Of a stretch of DNA of 5,381 bases, positions 1 through 5,381 are shown one piece after another. This DNA comes from an uncultured Flavobacteriaceae bacterium (lineage in GTDB: Bacteria; Bacteroidota; Bacteroidia; Flavobacteriales; Flavobacteriaceae). Position 1 is the stretch's first letter. Each line of letters starts with the position of its first letter. Location of the stretch: contig CAJWAY010000077.1 in assembly GCA_913020685.1 (NCBI GenBank), positions 1-5,381 of the forward strand, written 5' to 3'. The notes under the pieces are model-generated. The model did no database searches. It worked only from the letters and a program-made list of their open reading frames with translations, and was not told where the DNA came from. Position numbers and translations under genes: made by a program.

Positions 1-62
1 TCAGGTTGCTGTGCCAATGAAAAAGGCCCAAATAGAACAAAAAAGGTAAATAAAATGCGCAT
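1..62 (-). CDS. 5' end of an exported protein, cut by the window edge
   Basis: Only the first 20 codons are present; the reading frame is still open at the left edge, so the gene continues outside the window. It starts with ATG six bases after the stop of the preceding gene, which makes it the next member of the operon. The encoded peptide begins MRILFTFFVLF and continues GPFSLAQQP. This is a classic Sec signal peptide: a charged start (Arg2), a hydrophobic core at about residues 3-11, and a likely signal peptidase I site after SLA (Ala17/Gln18). The mature protein is therefore probably periplasmic or outer-membrane associated. Nothing of the mature domain is visible, so the family cannot be named. 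Confidence rests on the good signal peptide and the close spacing. Confidence 0.68.
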   Translation of the reverse strand, partial: MRILFTFFVLFGPFSLAQQP

Positions 63-68
63 ATCAAT

Positions 69-551
69 CTAAAAATATCGGGCATGCCAGCTCGATGAAG
101 CAGGGACTTCCCAGAGGGAATCATATTCCATTTTATTCTGAACCAAATTATTAAAAACAATGACATCAGAATTAAATTTTTTCTTCTTTGCTTTGGTACG
201 AAATTCTTTTAGTGAAATATGTTGTATAGAATTTTTATTTCTGAAGGTAACATTCATTTTATCTAGGAGTGTAATTTTAAAAGTCTCTTCCAAGGATTGA
301 ATAAAGTGAACAGAAGCATCTATCGAGCAACCCGAAGCAGACTGAATGGATTCATTAAGACCCAAGACAATAAAGCGATCATAAGGAAGGTCAAGTCCCG
401 CCTGAAGCTGAGTTCCATGGGCAGTCCATTGTTCTATGAAAGCTCCTGTTTTTTGACGAATAACCAATGCTTCATCTGGGGCAAACTTACGACTTGACGG
501 GTAAATCCAAACTCGAGCGTTATCAGGAAGCTGATCAAAGGGAACAAACAT
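69..551 (-). CDS. Conserved Bacteroidota protein of unknown function (often mislabelled 'ABC transporter ATPase')
   Basis: A 160-residue soluble protein with no signal peptide or membrane segment. I recognise it as a family widespread in Bacteroidota that databases often call 'ABC transporter ATPase'. The sequence does not support that name: there is no Walker A (GxxGxGK), no ABC signature and no Walker B. Visible blocks typical of the family, from memory, are RVWIYPSSR (13-21), WTAHG (42-46), YDRFIVL (57-63), ASGCSID (72-78, with Cys75 and Asp78), LLDKMNV (95-101), a lysine-rich stretch (118-125), and a C-terminal W147/P150/SSWH (153-156) block. The invariant-looking Cys, Asp, His and Trp residues could form an active or binding site, but this is inference. 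The ATG start lies three bases after the stop of the CCG-domain gene, so the two are probably co-translated. No function can be assigned. Confidence 0.9.
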   Translation of the reverse strand: MFVPFDQLPDNARVWIYPSSRKFAPDEALVIRQKTGAFIEQWTAHGTQLQAGLDLPYDRFIVLGLNESIQSASGCSIDASVHFIQSLEETFKITLLDKMNVTFRNKNSIQHISLKEFRTKAKKKKFNSDVIVFNNLVQNKMEYDSLWEVPASSSWHARYF

Positions 552-554
552 TCT

Positions 555-1361
555 TTATAAATTTTCGGCTTTAGAAATCAGTTCAGCAATGTCTTCAACT
601 CGAACCTGATCGTCTTGTTCCTTATTTTTGACACCATCAGACATCATAGTGTTGCAAAAAGGACAAGCTGCAGCTATAATTTCTGGTTGGGTTTCTAATG
701 CCTGTTCAGTTCTTTCAATATTGATGTCTTTATTGCCCTTTTCGGGCTCCTTAAACATCTGCGCACCTCCCGCTCCACAACAAAGCCCTTTAGACTTACA
801 ATTCTTCATCTCTACCAACTCAGCGTCTAATTTTTGAATTAGATCTCTGGGTGCTTGATAAACTTGATTGGCACGTCCTAAATAGCATGGGTCGTGATAG
901 GTGATTCTCTTTCCTTTATATGTGGTCCCGGAAATGCTAAATTTTCCCTCTTTGATCAGGGTGTTTATGAAAGTAGTGTGGTGCATAACTTCGTATTGCC
1001 CGCCCAAAGAAGGATATTCATTTTTTAGGGTATTGAAACAGTGGGGACAAGTTGTGACTATTCGAATTACCTTGTAGGCATTCATTACCTCTATATTGGC
1101 CATTGCCTGCATTTGGAAAAGGAATTCATTCCCAGATCTTTTGGCAGGGTCACCAGTGCAACTTTCCTCTGTTCCCAAAACAGCAAATGATACACCCGCC
1201 TTGTTTAGAATCTTCACAAAGGATTTTGTGATTTTTTTGGCGCGTTCATCAAAACTTCCTGCACAACCCACCCAAAATAAAACCTCAGGTTTTTGTCCTT
1301 TTGCTGTTAACTCTGCAAGGGTAGGAACATGCATATGAGATGATTTAATGGTCTTTACCAT
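555..1361 (-). CDS. Iron-sulfur protein with two CCG (cysteine-rich) domains, HdrB/HdrD/LutA-like
   Basis: A soluble protein of 268 residues from the ATG chosen here, likely the catalytic or electron-accepting half of a heterodisulfide-reductase-like redox module. Numbering from the upstream TTG (residue 1 at base 1367), the first CCG domain has Cys35 (FWVGCAGS), Cys70 (ESCTGDPAKR) and Cys107/Cys110 (CPHC). The second has Cys161 (HDPCYLGR), Cys196-Cys197 (GLCCGAGG) and Cys235/Cys238 (CPFC). Such domains bind iron-sulfur clusters in HdrB, GlpC, LutA and GlcF relatives. The first domain has C-T-G where the second has C-C-G, so its cluster lacks one usual ligand. There is no ferredoxin domain here; it sits on the membrane protein two genes upstream. 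ATG at 1361 is preferred over TTG at 1367: a GAGG lies nine bases before the ATG but only three before the TTG. ATG at 1334, just past the HAD stop, is another possible start. The gene overlaps the HAD gene by 17 bases. Confidence 0.93.
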   Translation of the reverse strand: MVKTIKSSHMHVPTLAELTAKGQKPEVLFWVGCAGSFDERAKKITKSFVKILNKAGVSFAVLGTEESCTGDPAKRSGNEFLFQMQAMANIEVMNAYKVIRIVTTCPHCFNTLKNEYPSLGGQYEVMHHTTFINTLIKEGKFSISGTTYKGKRITYHDPCYLGRANQVYQAPRDLIQKLDAELVEMKNCKSKGLCCGAGGAQMFKEPEKGNKDINIERTEQALETQPEIIAAACPFCNTMMSDGVKNKEQDDQVRVEDIAELISKAENL

Positions 1362-1791
1362 CGTCAAAAACCTCGATGGTTACTTCTTTTTCAATTAGAT
1401 CGGTGAATTTTCCATTGTATCGTGTGGCCTTTACCAAATGGTTGTCAATCCAGTGGTAGTTACCACCTCTAGGTTTTCCCATCAAAAGGCTATGATATTT
1501 AAAACCATTAGATTTCAACCATTGCTCAGTGACTTCTCTATGGGCCTCCACTCTTGAGGTAAAGAAACATATCAAATGACCATCTTCATACCATTTATTA
1601 AGGGTTTCCAAAGCATCAGGGTATATTTTGGCGGTTGCCATTCGCTCTGGTTCCTCATTTGGAATATCGTCACAAATTGTTCCATCAATGTCGATTAAAT
1701 AATTTTTTATGCCATTGGGTAGGACAGGACTGACAATTTCACCATTTTCAATTTTTTTGTGTAAGTAGCTTTCTGCTTCCTCTTTTTCCAT
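1345..1791 (-). CDS. Small HAD-superfamily hydrolase-like protein
   Basis: A 148-residue cytosolic protein with the core HAD motifs. Motif I is LIDIDGT (Asp34 nucleophile, Asp36 acid/base, Thr38), motif II is FFTSR (Thr78-Ser79), motif III is Lys106 in MGKPRGG, and motif IV is WIDNH (Asp116, with Asn instead of a second Asp). The active site looks complete, so Mg-dependent phosphatase activity is plausible; the substrate is unknown. There is little cap sequence, which fits a small HAD acting on a large or exposed substrate. Close Bacteroidota relatives are, from memory, sometimes annotated 'phosphoheptose isomerase', which these motifs do not support. ATG at 1791 lies 13 bases after the upstream stop in an A/T-rich leader. 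A GTG at 1860 would add 23 residues but overlap the upstream gene by 56 bases, and the added residues do not look like HAD sequence. The gene sits between the two halves of the redox module. Confidence 0.92.
   Translation of the reverse strand: MEKEEAESYLHKKIENGEIVSPVLPNGIKNYLIDIDGTICDDIPNEEPERMATAKIYPDALETLNKWYEDGHLICFFTSRVEAHREVTEQWLKSNGFKYHSLLMGKPRGGNYHWIDNHLVKATRYNGKFTDLIEKEVTIEVFDDGKDH
1357..1380 (-). promoter_or_regulatory. Hairpin enclosing the start codon of the CCG gene (possible translational coupling)
   Basis: On the coding strand, ACCATCG (1380-1374) and CGATGGT (1363-1357) are a perfect 7-bp inverted repeat around a 10-base loop. The 3' arm contains the ATG at 1361 of the CCG-domain gene. 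The AGG of its Shine-Dalgarno-like GAGG lies in the loop and the leading G in the stem. The structure falls inside the last codons of the HAD gene, whose stop is at 1345. Ribosomes finishing the HAD gene would open the stem. The inverted repeat is directly seen; the regulatory role is inference and a chance occurrence is possible. Confidence 0.4.
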
Positions 1792-1804
1792 AATTAAAAT
1801 TAAA

Positions 1805-3127
1805 TTAATTCTCTTTGGCCCAAAGCATTCGGTCCTGATTATTGAAAGGCCATGGTGCACCGTTGTTTTCTATGTTACTCATCATATTATTTAAATCACC
1901 CGGGGCGGAGGATTCCTCCATTACCAAATATTGTCTCATATCCATTATAATAGAAAGGGGATCAATTCCAATGGGGCATGACTCAACACATGCATTACAT
2001 GAAGTACAAGCCCATAACTCTTCCTTTGTTATATAGTCATTAAGTAATTGCTTTCCGTCATCTACAAATTTACCATTTAGATTGATGTTTTTTCCAACTT
2101 CCTCTAATCGATCTCGGGTATCCATCATGACCTTTCGGGGAGATAATAGTTTTCCCGTTTGATTGGCAGGACAATCATCTGTACATCTGCCACACTCAGT
2201 ACATGTGTATGCATTCATTAATTGTATCCAATTGAGGTCAGTCACGTCTGAGGCTCCAAATTTTTCAGGAACTATATCTTCAGCAGATGGAGCATAAGGA
2301 TCAGCACTAGGATCCATCATCAGTTTTACCTCTTTTGTTACAGCTTCATTATTTTTGAACGATCCTTTGGGATTGAGGTTTTGAAAAAATGTATTGGGAA
2401 ATGCCATAAGAATATGTAGATGTTTAGAATAATAAAGATAGTTGAGGAAAATTAGTATTCCAATTATGTGCAACCACCAAAATGTTCGTTCCAAAACGAT
2501 TAGTGATTCAATAGAAAAAGAAGAAAAAAGAGGAGTCAATAGTTTAGATACAGGAAATAAACCAGCTCGGGTATAATTAGTCTCCCCAAATCCCTGAAGT
2601 AATTGATCTGTAGCGTTCATTGATAAAAAAAGGGTCATCAATACAATTTCAAAATACAATATATAGTCTGCATCTTTTTTTGGCCAACCCTTCATTTCAG
2701 GTTTCCAAAATCTTCTGATTTTGATTGTATTTCGACGAAGCCAAAACAATACCACACTCACCAAAACAAGTGCAGCCAAAATCTCAAATGAGGCGATAAG
2801 AATATTGTAAAGCTCTCCTATATAGGGTGCAAATAATCGATGGGTTCCAAACAAGCCGTCTAAAATAATTTCAATTAGCTCAATATTGATGATTATAAAT
2901 CCAACGTACACTATAACATGGAGAATTCCAGCAATTGGCTTGTTGACCATTTTAGATTGCCCTAAAGCAATTCGAATCATATTACACCAGCGAACAGAAG
3001 ATCGGTCTGATCTATCAATAGCTCGACCCATCTGTATGTTCCTTTTAATATAAAGGATGTTACGTCTAAATAAAAAAATAGCTAAGAATAAAATAAATGC
3101 AAAAATGATATTAGGTAAATAAGACAT
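1805..3127 (-). CDS. Membrane cytochrome-b-like protein fused to a 2x[4Fe-4S] ferredoxin domain (HdrE/NarI plus HdrC-like)
   Basis: A 440-residue inner-membrane redox protein. The N-terminal part has about five hydrophobic segments (roughly 5-20, 66-88, 106-130, 155-172 and 213-232). It carries histidines placed like the haem-b ligands of the NarI/HdrE family: His70 in the second segment, His220 in the fifth, and His236/His238 just after it. The C-terminal part is cytoplasmic by inference. It has two ferredoxin motifs, Cys309/312/315/319 (CTECGRCTDDCP) and Cys374/377/380/384 (CTSCNACVESCP), each ending in Cys-Pro as usual for [4Fe-4S] sites. It probably passes electrons between the quinone pool and the CCG protein encoded downstream. 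The direction and partner substrate are unknown. The ATG start lies eight bases after the MCE gene stop, in an A-rich leader. The gene is complete, with all cluster ligands present. Confidence 0.94.
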   Translation of the reverse strand: MSYLPNIIFAFILFLAIFLFRRNILYIKRNIQMGRAIDRSDRSSVRWCNMIRIALGQSKMVNKPIAGILHVIVYVGFIIINIELIEIILDGLFGTHRLFAPYIGELYNILIASFEILAALVLVSVVLFWLRRNTIKIRRFWKPEMKGWPKKDADYILYFEIVLMTLFLSMNATDQLLQGFGETNYTRAGLFPVSKLLTPLFSSFSIESLIVLERTFWWLHIIGILIFLNYLYYSKHLHILMAFPNTFFQNLNPKGSFKNNEAVTKEVKLMMDPSADPYAPSAEDIVPEKFGASDVTDLNWIQLMNAYTCTECGRCTDDCPANQTGKLLSPRKVMMDTRDRLEEVGKNINLNGKFVDDGKQLLNDYITKEELWACTSCNACVESCPIGIDPLSIIMDMRQYLVMEESSAPGDLNNMMSNIENNGAPWPFNNQDRMLWAKEN

Positions 3128-3135
3128 TTTTGTAT

Positions 3136-4077
3136 TTAATTTTCTTCATTAACAAAGGGTTTTTCTTTTTTTCCGAATAGAGAAAAATGGACGTACCTTT
3201 TGGGGTGCTTTTTTAAATCACTAAGAAGGCTCTCCAATTCTTTTGAGGCCTCTATTAAATTTTCGTACAATCCATCATCGTTAATCAATTTACCAGCAGT
3301 GCCCTTACCTGATTCGATTGAGGAGACAATATTGTTCAAGCTTTCAGCTGTTTGCGTGAGAGATCTAATGGCATAGCTAAATTGAGCATTTGAAATAGAA
3401 TCAGTTATCGACTTTAGATTCTCTGAGGTATATTTGATATTATTAAAAGTTTTATTGAGATTTTTTTGATTGGAATCCAATATTTTTATCGCTGCCATAG
3501 AGGCATTATTGAGGTTTTTGGCTGTGATAGAAAGATTTTCCAAGGTACTCTTTAGATTAGTTTGGGTGTCATTATCAAGAACATTACTTACACCTGAAAA
3601 TAAAGAATCAGCACTGGCCAGCATACTTTCTATTTTGGTCTGTAGAGGTTCTATTTGACGGTTGATAAGTTCTGTGAATCCAGGTTTTACTACAGTTTTT
3701 AAAGTATCTCCATTTTTTATGACCCTTTTGGAGTTGAATACTGGAACGATGGCAATGGCTTTTCCTCCAATAACACCAGTCTCATAAAGCATCGCAGTGC
3801 TCTGTTCAGAAAAATCTAATTCCTCGCGTATATCCATAGTTACCAAAATTTTAGTTGTATTAGGAAGAAAATCAATTTTAGATATTTTACCAACACTAAG
3901 ACCATTGATACTCACTTTAGCTCCGGAGATGAGACCCTCAACTTCTTCATATACTCCATAAATCGTTTTCGTGTCCTTGAAAAAAGTATTACCTTTTAAA
4001 AAAGTATAACCGTATATAAACAGAGATACACCTCCCAATATCAAAATAGCAGTTTTGATTTCTCTAGTAATTTTCAA
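3136..4077 (-). CDS. MCE-domain (MlaD-type) membrane-anchored lipid-transport protein, TTG start
   Basis: A 313-residue protein with one N-terminal membrane anchor (about 8-27) and one MCE domain (about 38-115). The MCE core is visible as VEGLISGAKVSINGLSVGKI (46-65) and ETGVIGGKAIAIVP (99-112). A long helical, Asn/Ser-rich region follows (about 135-255), with regular leucine/isoleucine spacing suggesting a coiled coil or tube. A conserved GKGTAGKLINDDGLYENL block (257-274) and a C-terminal HPKRYVHFSLFGKK (291-304) complete it. MlaD-type proteins form hexameric rings that move phospholipids across the periplasm with an MlaE permease and MlaF ATPase; neither partner is encoded in this window. 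The start is TTG: there is no upstream in-frame ATG before a stop codon five codons back, and the anchor begins right after it with the family-like MKITREIK. The amidase gene ends 53 bases upstream. Confidence 0.94.
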   Translation of the reverse strand: MKITREIKTAILILGGVSLFIYGYTFLKGNTFFKDTKTIYGVYEEVEGLISGAKVSINGLSVGKISKIDFLPNTTKILVTMDIREELDFSEQSTAMLYETGVIGGKAIAIVPVFNSKRVIKNGDTLKTVVKPGFTELINRQIEPLQTKIESMLASADSLFSGVSNVLDNDTQTNLKSTLENLSITAKNLNNASMAAIKILDSNQKNLNKTFNNIKYTSENLKSITDSISNAQFSYAIRSLTQTAESLNNIVSSIESGKGTAGKLINDDGLYENLIEASKELESLLSDLKKHPKRYVHFSLFGKKEKPFVNEEN

Positions 4078-4101
4078 ATTATTAATAGTTTATATACAAT
4101 A

Positions 4102-4109
4102 CAAATCTA
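4102..4109 (-). promoter_or_regulatory. Weak candidate -7 element before the MCE gene
   Basis: TAGATTTG on the minus strand matches the Bacteroidota -7 consensus TAnnTTTG and lies 24 bases before the TTG start of the MCE gene, in the 53-base gap after the amidase. The nearest upstream TTG is 27 bases away, longer than the usual spacing of about 17-23. In such AT-rich sequence a chance match is quite possible. If real, it would allow the downstream genes to be transcribed without the amidase. Confidence 0.22.
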
Positions 4110-4130
4110 ATATATTTTTAAGTATAGTCT

Positions 4131-5243
4131 TTATTTCAACGCATCTAATGCCTCGGATAATCTTATCTTTTTGTTTCCTCTAAAAGACACAATGAAGGCA
4201 GACTTAAATCCTGCTTTTCGGGCTTTCTTCTGTTCTTTTTGGATTTGTTTATAGCTATTTGAATTACCAAAATAATATTTGTAAAAAGTCCCTTGTTTAT
4301 CTCTGACGATATTTTTCAAACCTTTGAAATTGTGGGGTTTAGGGTCAATAGGCTTTTTACTTGCTGCTAATTGAACCATAAAACGAATATTATTGTGTTT
4401 TTTAGTGATGCCTTTAGTATTTTCATTTGCTGTTTCTTTTCTATCAAAAACCTCTTGATTCATAACCCCTTTTTCCAATTCATTTTTGTAATTAACAATA
4501 GCTTTGGCAATGGCTTTGGACATTTCGTTTTGTCCCTTTTTTGAGTTGAGGTATGCACCTTCCCTCTTATTGGTCAAAAAACCGGTTTCTACCAAAACAC
4601 TGGGCATGTAGGTGTATTTGAGGACGACGAAACCAGCCTGCTTAACTGTTCTGTCTTTTCTGCCTAAATTGGAGACAAAGCTTTTCTGAATTGATGCAGC
4701 TGCATCAATACTTTGGTTAGAATAGGTTTCTTGCATTAAAGTAAGACTGATTACAGACTCAGGATTGTTAGGATCAAAGCCATCATAATTCTTTTCATAA
4801 TCTTCCTCATAAAAAATTACTGAGTTCTCCCTTTTGGCAATTTCAAAGTTCCTTTGATTAGCATGAAGCCCCAACACAAAAGTTCCTGCGCCAAAAGCTT
4901 TTGAGGAAGAAAACGCATCGCAATGGATAGAAATAAATAAATCTGCATCTGCTTTATTAGCGATTCTTGCTCTATCAACCAATTTGACAAATTTATCTGA
5001 CTTTCTAGTGTAGATAACTTTTATATCATCATACTTTTCAAGGATTTTACCTATATTAAGGGCAATGTTTAAAGCGATATTTTTTTCATAATAACCATTA
5101 CCTCTGTTTCCACTGTCGTGCCCTCCATGCCCTGCATCAAGAACTACAACAAAAGTTTGATTGGATAAAAAACAACCATACAATTGATTAGAAGAAAATA
5201 TAAAGTATAATACTAAAACCAATTTAATAGATAAAAAACGCAT
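4131..5243 (-). CDS. Exported N-acetylmuramoyl-L-alanine amidase (Amidase_3) with C-terminal SPOR-like domain
   Basis: A 370-residue periplasmic zinc amidase that cleaves the bond between N-acetylmuramic acid and L-alanine in peptidoglycan. A signal peptide (MRFLSIKLVL and on to about residue 23) precedes the catalytic domain (about 31-255). Zinc ligands are His39 (DAGHGG), Glu53 (YYEKN) and His107 (SIHCDA), with catalytic Glu219 (LVETGFLTN), so the active site is complete. A linker (about 256-284) leads to a C-terminal SPOR-like domain (about 285-355: FMVQLAASKK, GTFYKYYFG, KARKAGFKSAFIV). SPOR domains bind peptidoglycan stripped of stem peptides and often target division sites. Cys24 follows Leu-Tyr-Gly, so lipidation is conceivable, though Tyr at -2 is atypical. 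ATG at 5243 is chosen because the signal peptide begins exactly there; an in-frame TTG at 5291 would add 16 unhelpful residues. As first gene of the operon it lies about 90 bases after the predicted transcription start. Confidence 0.95.
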   Translation of the reverse strand: MRFLSIKLVLVLYFIFSSNQLYGCFLSNQTFVVVLDAGHGGHDSGNRGNGYYEKNIALNIALNIGKILEKYDDIKVIYTRKSDKFVKLVDRARIANKADADLFISIHCDAFSSSKAFGAGTFVLGLHANQRNFEIAKRENSVIFYEEDYEKNYDGFDPNNPESVISLTLMQETYSNQSIDAAASIQKSFVSNLGRKDRTVKQAGFVVLKYTYMPSVLVETGFLTNKREGAYLNSKKGQNEMSKAIAKAIVNYKNELEKGVMNQEVFDRKETANENTKGITKKHNNIRFMVQLAASKKPIDPKPHNFKGLKNIVRDKQGTFYKYYFGNSNSYKQIQKEQKKARKAGFKSAFIVSFRGNKKIRLSEALDALK

Positions 5244-5337
5244 GGCTATTGATCTAAAGAGAATTGAATTAAAAGTTAATTGTGCAATCAACAGTAAAAA
5301 TATCCTTAATTTTGATATACAAACACTTAACGAATCA

Positions 5338-5368
5338 CAAATTTAGGACTATTCGGTTTGCAAACAAA
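5338..5368 (-). promoter_or_regulatory. Bacteroidota-type promoter for the amidase-led operon
   Basis: On the minus strand a TTTG (5368-5365) is followed after exactly 19 bases by TAAATTTG (5345-5338), a full match to the Bacteroidota housekeeping consensus TTTG-N17-23-TAnnTTTG. Transcription would start near 5332, leaving about 90 bases of leader before the amidase ATG at 5243. No strong hairpin or riboswitch-like structure was seen in that leader by eye. This is the best promoter candidate in the window. Confidence 0.55.
5356..5365. repeat. Perfect 10-bp palindrome within the amidase promoter
   Basis: GTTTGCAAAC is its own reverse complement. It lies between the -33 and -7 elements of the predicted promoter and touches the -33 TTTG by one base, a position typical of repressor operators. 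It does not extend further. No regulator gene is in the window, so an operator role is inference. Confidence 0.3.
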
Positions 5369-5381
5369 GTCAATTTATACA

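Noticed and set aside
297..497. Plus-strand open frame of 66 codons
   Set aside because: It lies wholly antisense to the conserved 160-residue gene and shows no recognisable protein features.
552..568. Terminator between the CCG gene and the 160-residue gene, or elsewhere in the operon
   Set aside because: Gaps are only 3-53 bases with no GC-rich hairpin followed by a T run on the minus strand.
628..1338. Two plus-strand open frames (628-837 and 1096-1338)
   Set aside because: Both are antisense to the CCG-domain gene, whose motifs are clear throughout; they look like mirror frames.
1345..1791. Phosphoheptose isomerase (GmhA) label for the HAD protein
   Set aside because: The protein has a HAD nucleophile motif (DIDGT) and no SIS-domain features; the label is probably an annotation carry-over.
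1792..1860. GTG start extending the HAD protein by 23 residues
   Set aside because: It would overlap the upstream gene by 56 bases and the added sequence is not HAD-like; ATG at 1791 directly after the upstream stop fits better.
1842..2036. Plus-strand open frame of 64 codons
   Set aside because: Antisense to the ferredoxin-domain end of the membrane protein; no independent support.
3470..3658. Plus-strand open frame of 62 codons
   Set aside because: Antisense to the helical region of the MCE protein; no start context or recognisable domain.
5244..5291. TTG start extending the amidase by 16 residues
   Set aside because: The signal peptide has its charged start and hydrophobic core exactly at the ATG at 5243, and the extension would spoil it.
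1..5381. Mobile element, CRISPR array, tRNA/rRNA or defence system
   Set aside because: No direct repeat arrays, transposase or nuclease motifs or tRNA-like cloverleaf were seen, and all genes fit a conserved chromosomal operon.

Overview
This AT-rich window reads as chromosomal DNA from a Bacteroidota bacterium, most likely the Cytophagales (a Cyclobacteriaceae-like lineage; this level is inference from remembered protein families). Support comes from the protein families present, the near absence of Shine-Dalgarno sites (start codons instead follow A/T-rich leaders), and a promoter candidate of the Bacteroidota type (TTTG-N19-TAnnTTTG). All genes lie on the minus strand, so transcription runs from right to left. 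The layout suggests one operon, possibly with an internal promoter before the second gene.

In transcription order the window holds: a promoter region (about 5250-5381); an exported zinc N-acetylmuramoyl-L-alanine amidase with a C-terminal SPOR-like domain (4131-5243); a single-MCE-domain, MlaD-type membrane-anchored lipid-transport protein that starts at TTG (3136-4077); a membrane cytochrome-b-like protein fused to a two-cluster ferredoxin domain (1805-3127); a small HAD-fold protein (1345-1791); a two-CCG-domain iron-sulfur protein (555-1361); a conserved Bacteroidota protein often mislabelled 'ABC transporter ATPase' (69-551); and the first 20 codons of another exported protein cut off by the left edge (1-62). 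Gaps are 53, 8, 13, -17, 3 and 6 bases, so the last six genes are very tightly packed.

Two functional themes share the cluster. The first two genes are cell-envelope genes: peptidoglycan cleavage and lipid trafficking. The third and fifth together resemble a heterodisulfide-reductase (HdrDE-like) electron-transfer module. It is split in an unusual place: the 4Fe-4S domain sits on the membrane subunit, and the CCG domains sit on a separate soluble protein. A HAD gene lies between the two halves. The electron donor and acceptor cannot be read from the sequence. The HAD protein and the 160-residue protein are conserved but functionally unassigned. This redox module with two unassigned companions is the most plausible undescribed system here.

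The clearest regulatory signals are the promoter upstream of the amidase, a 10-bp perfect palindrome inside it, and a 7-bp-stem hairpin that would hide the start codon of the CCG gene inside the end of the HAD gene, suggesting translational coupling. I saw no RNA genes, mobile elements, CRISPR arrays or convincing terminators.
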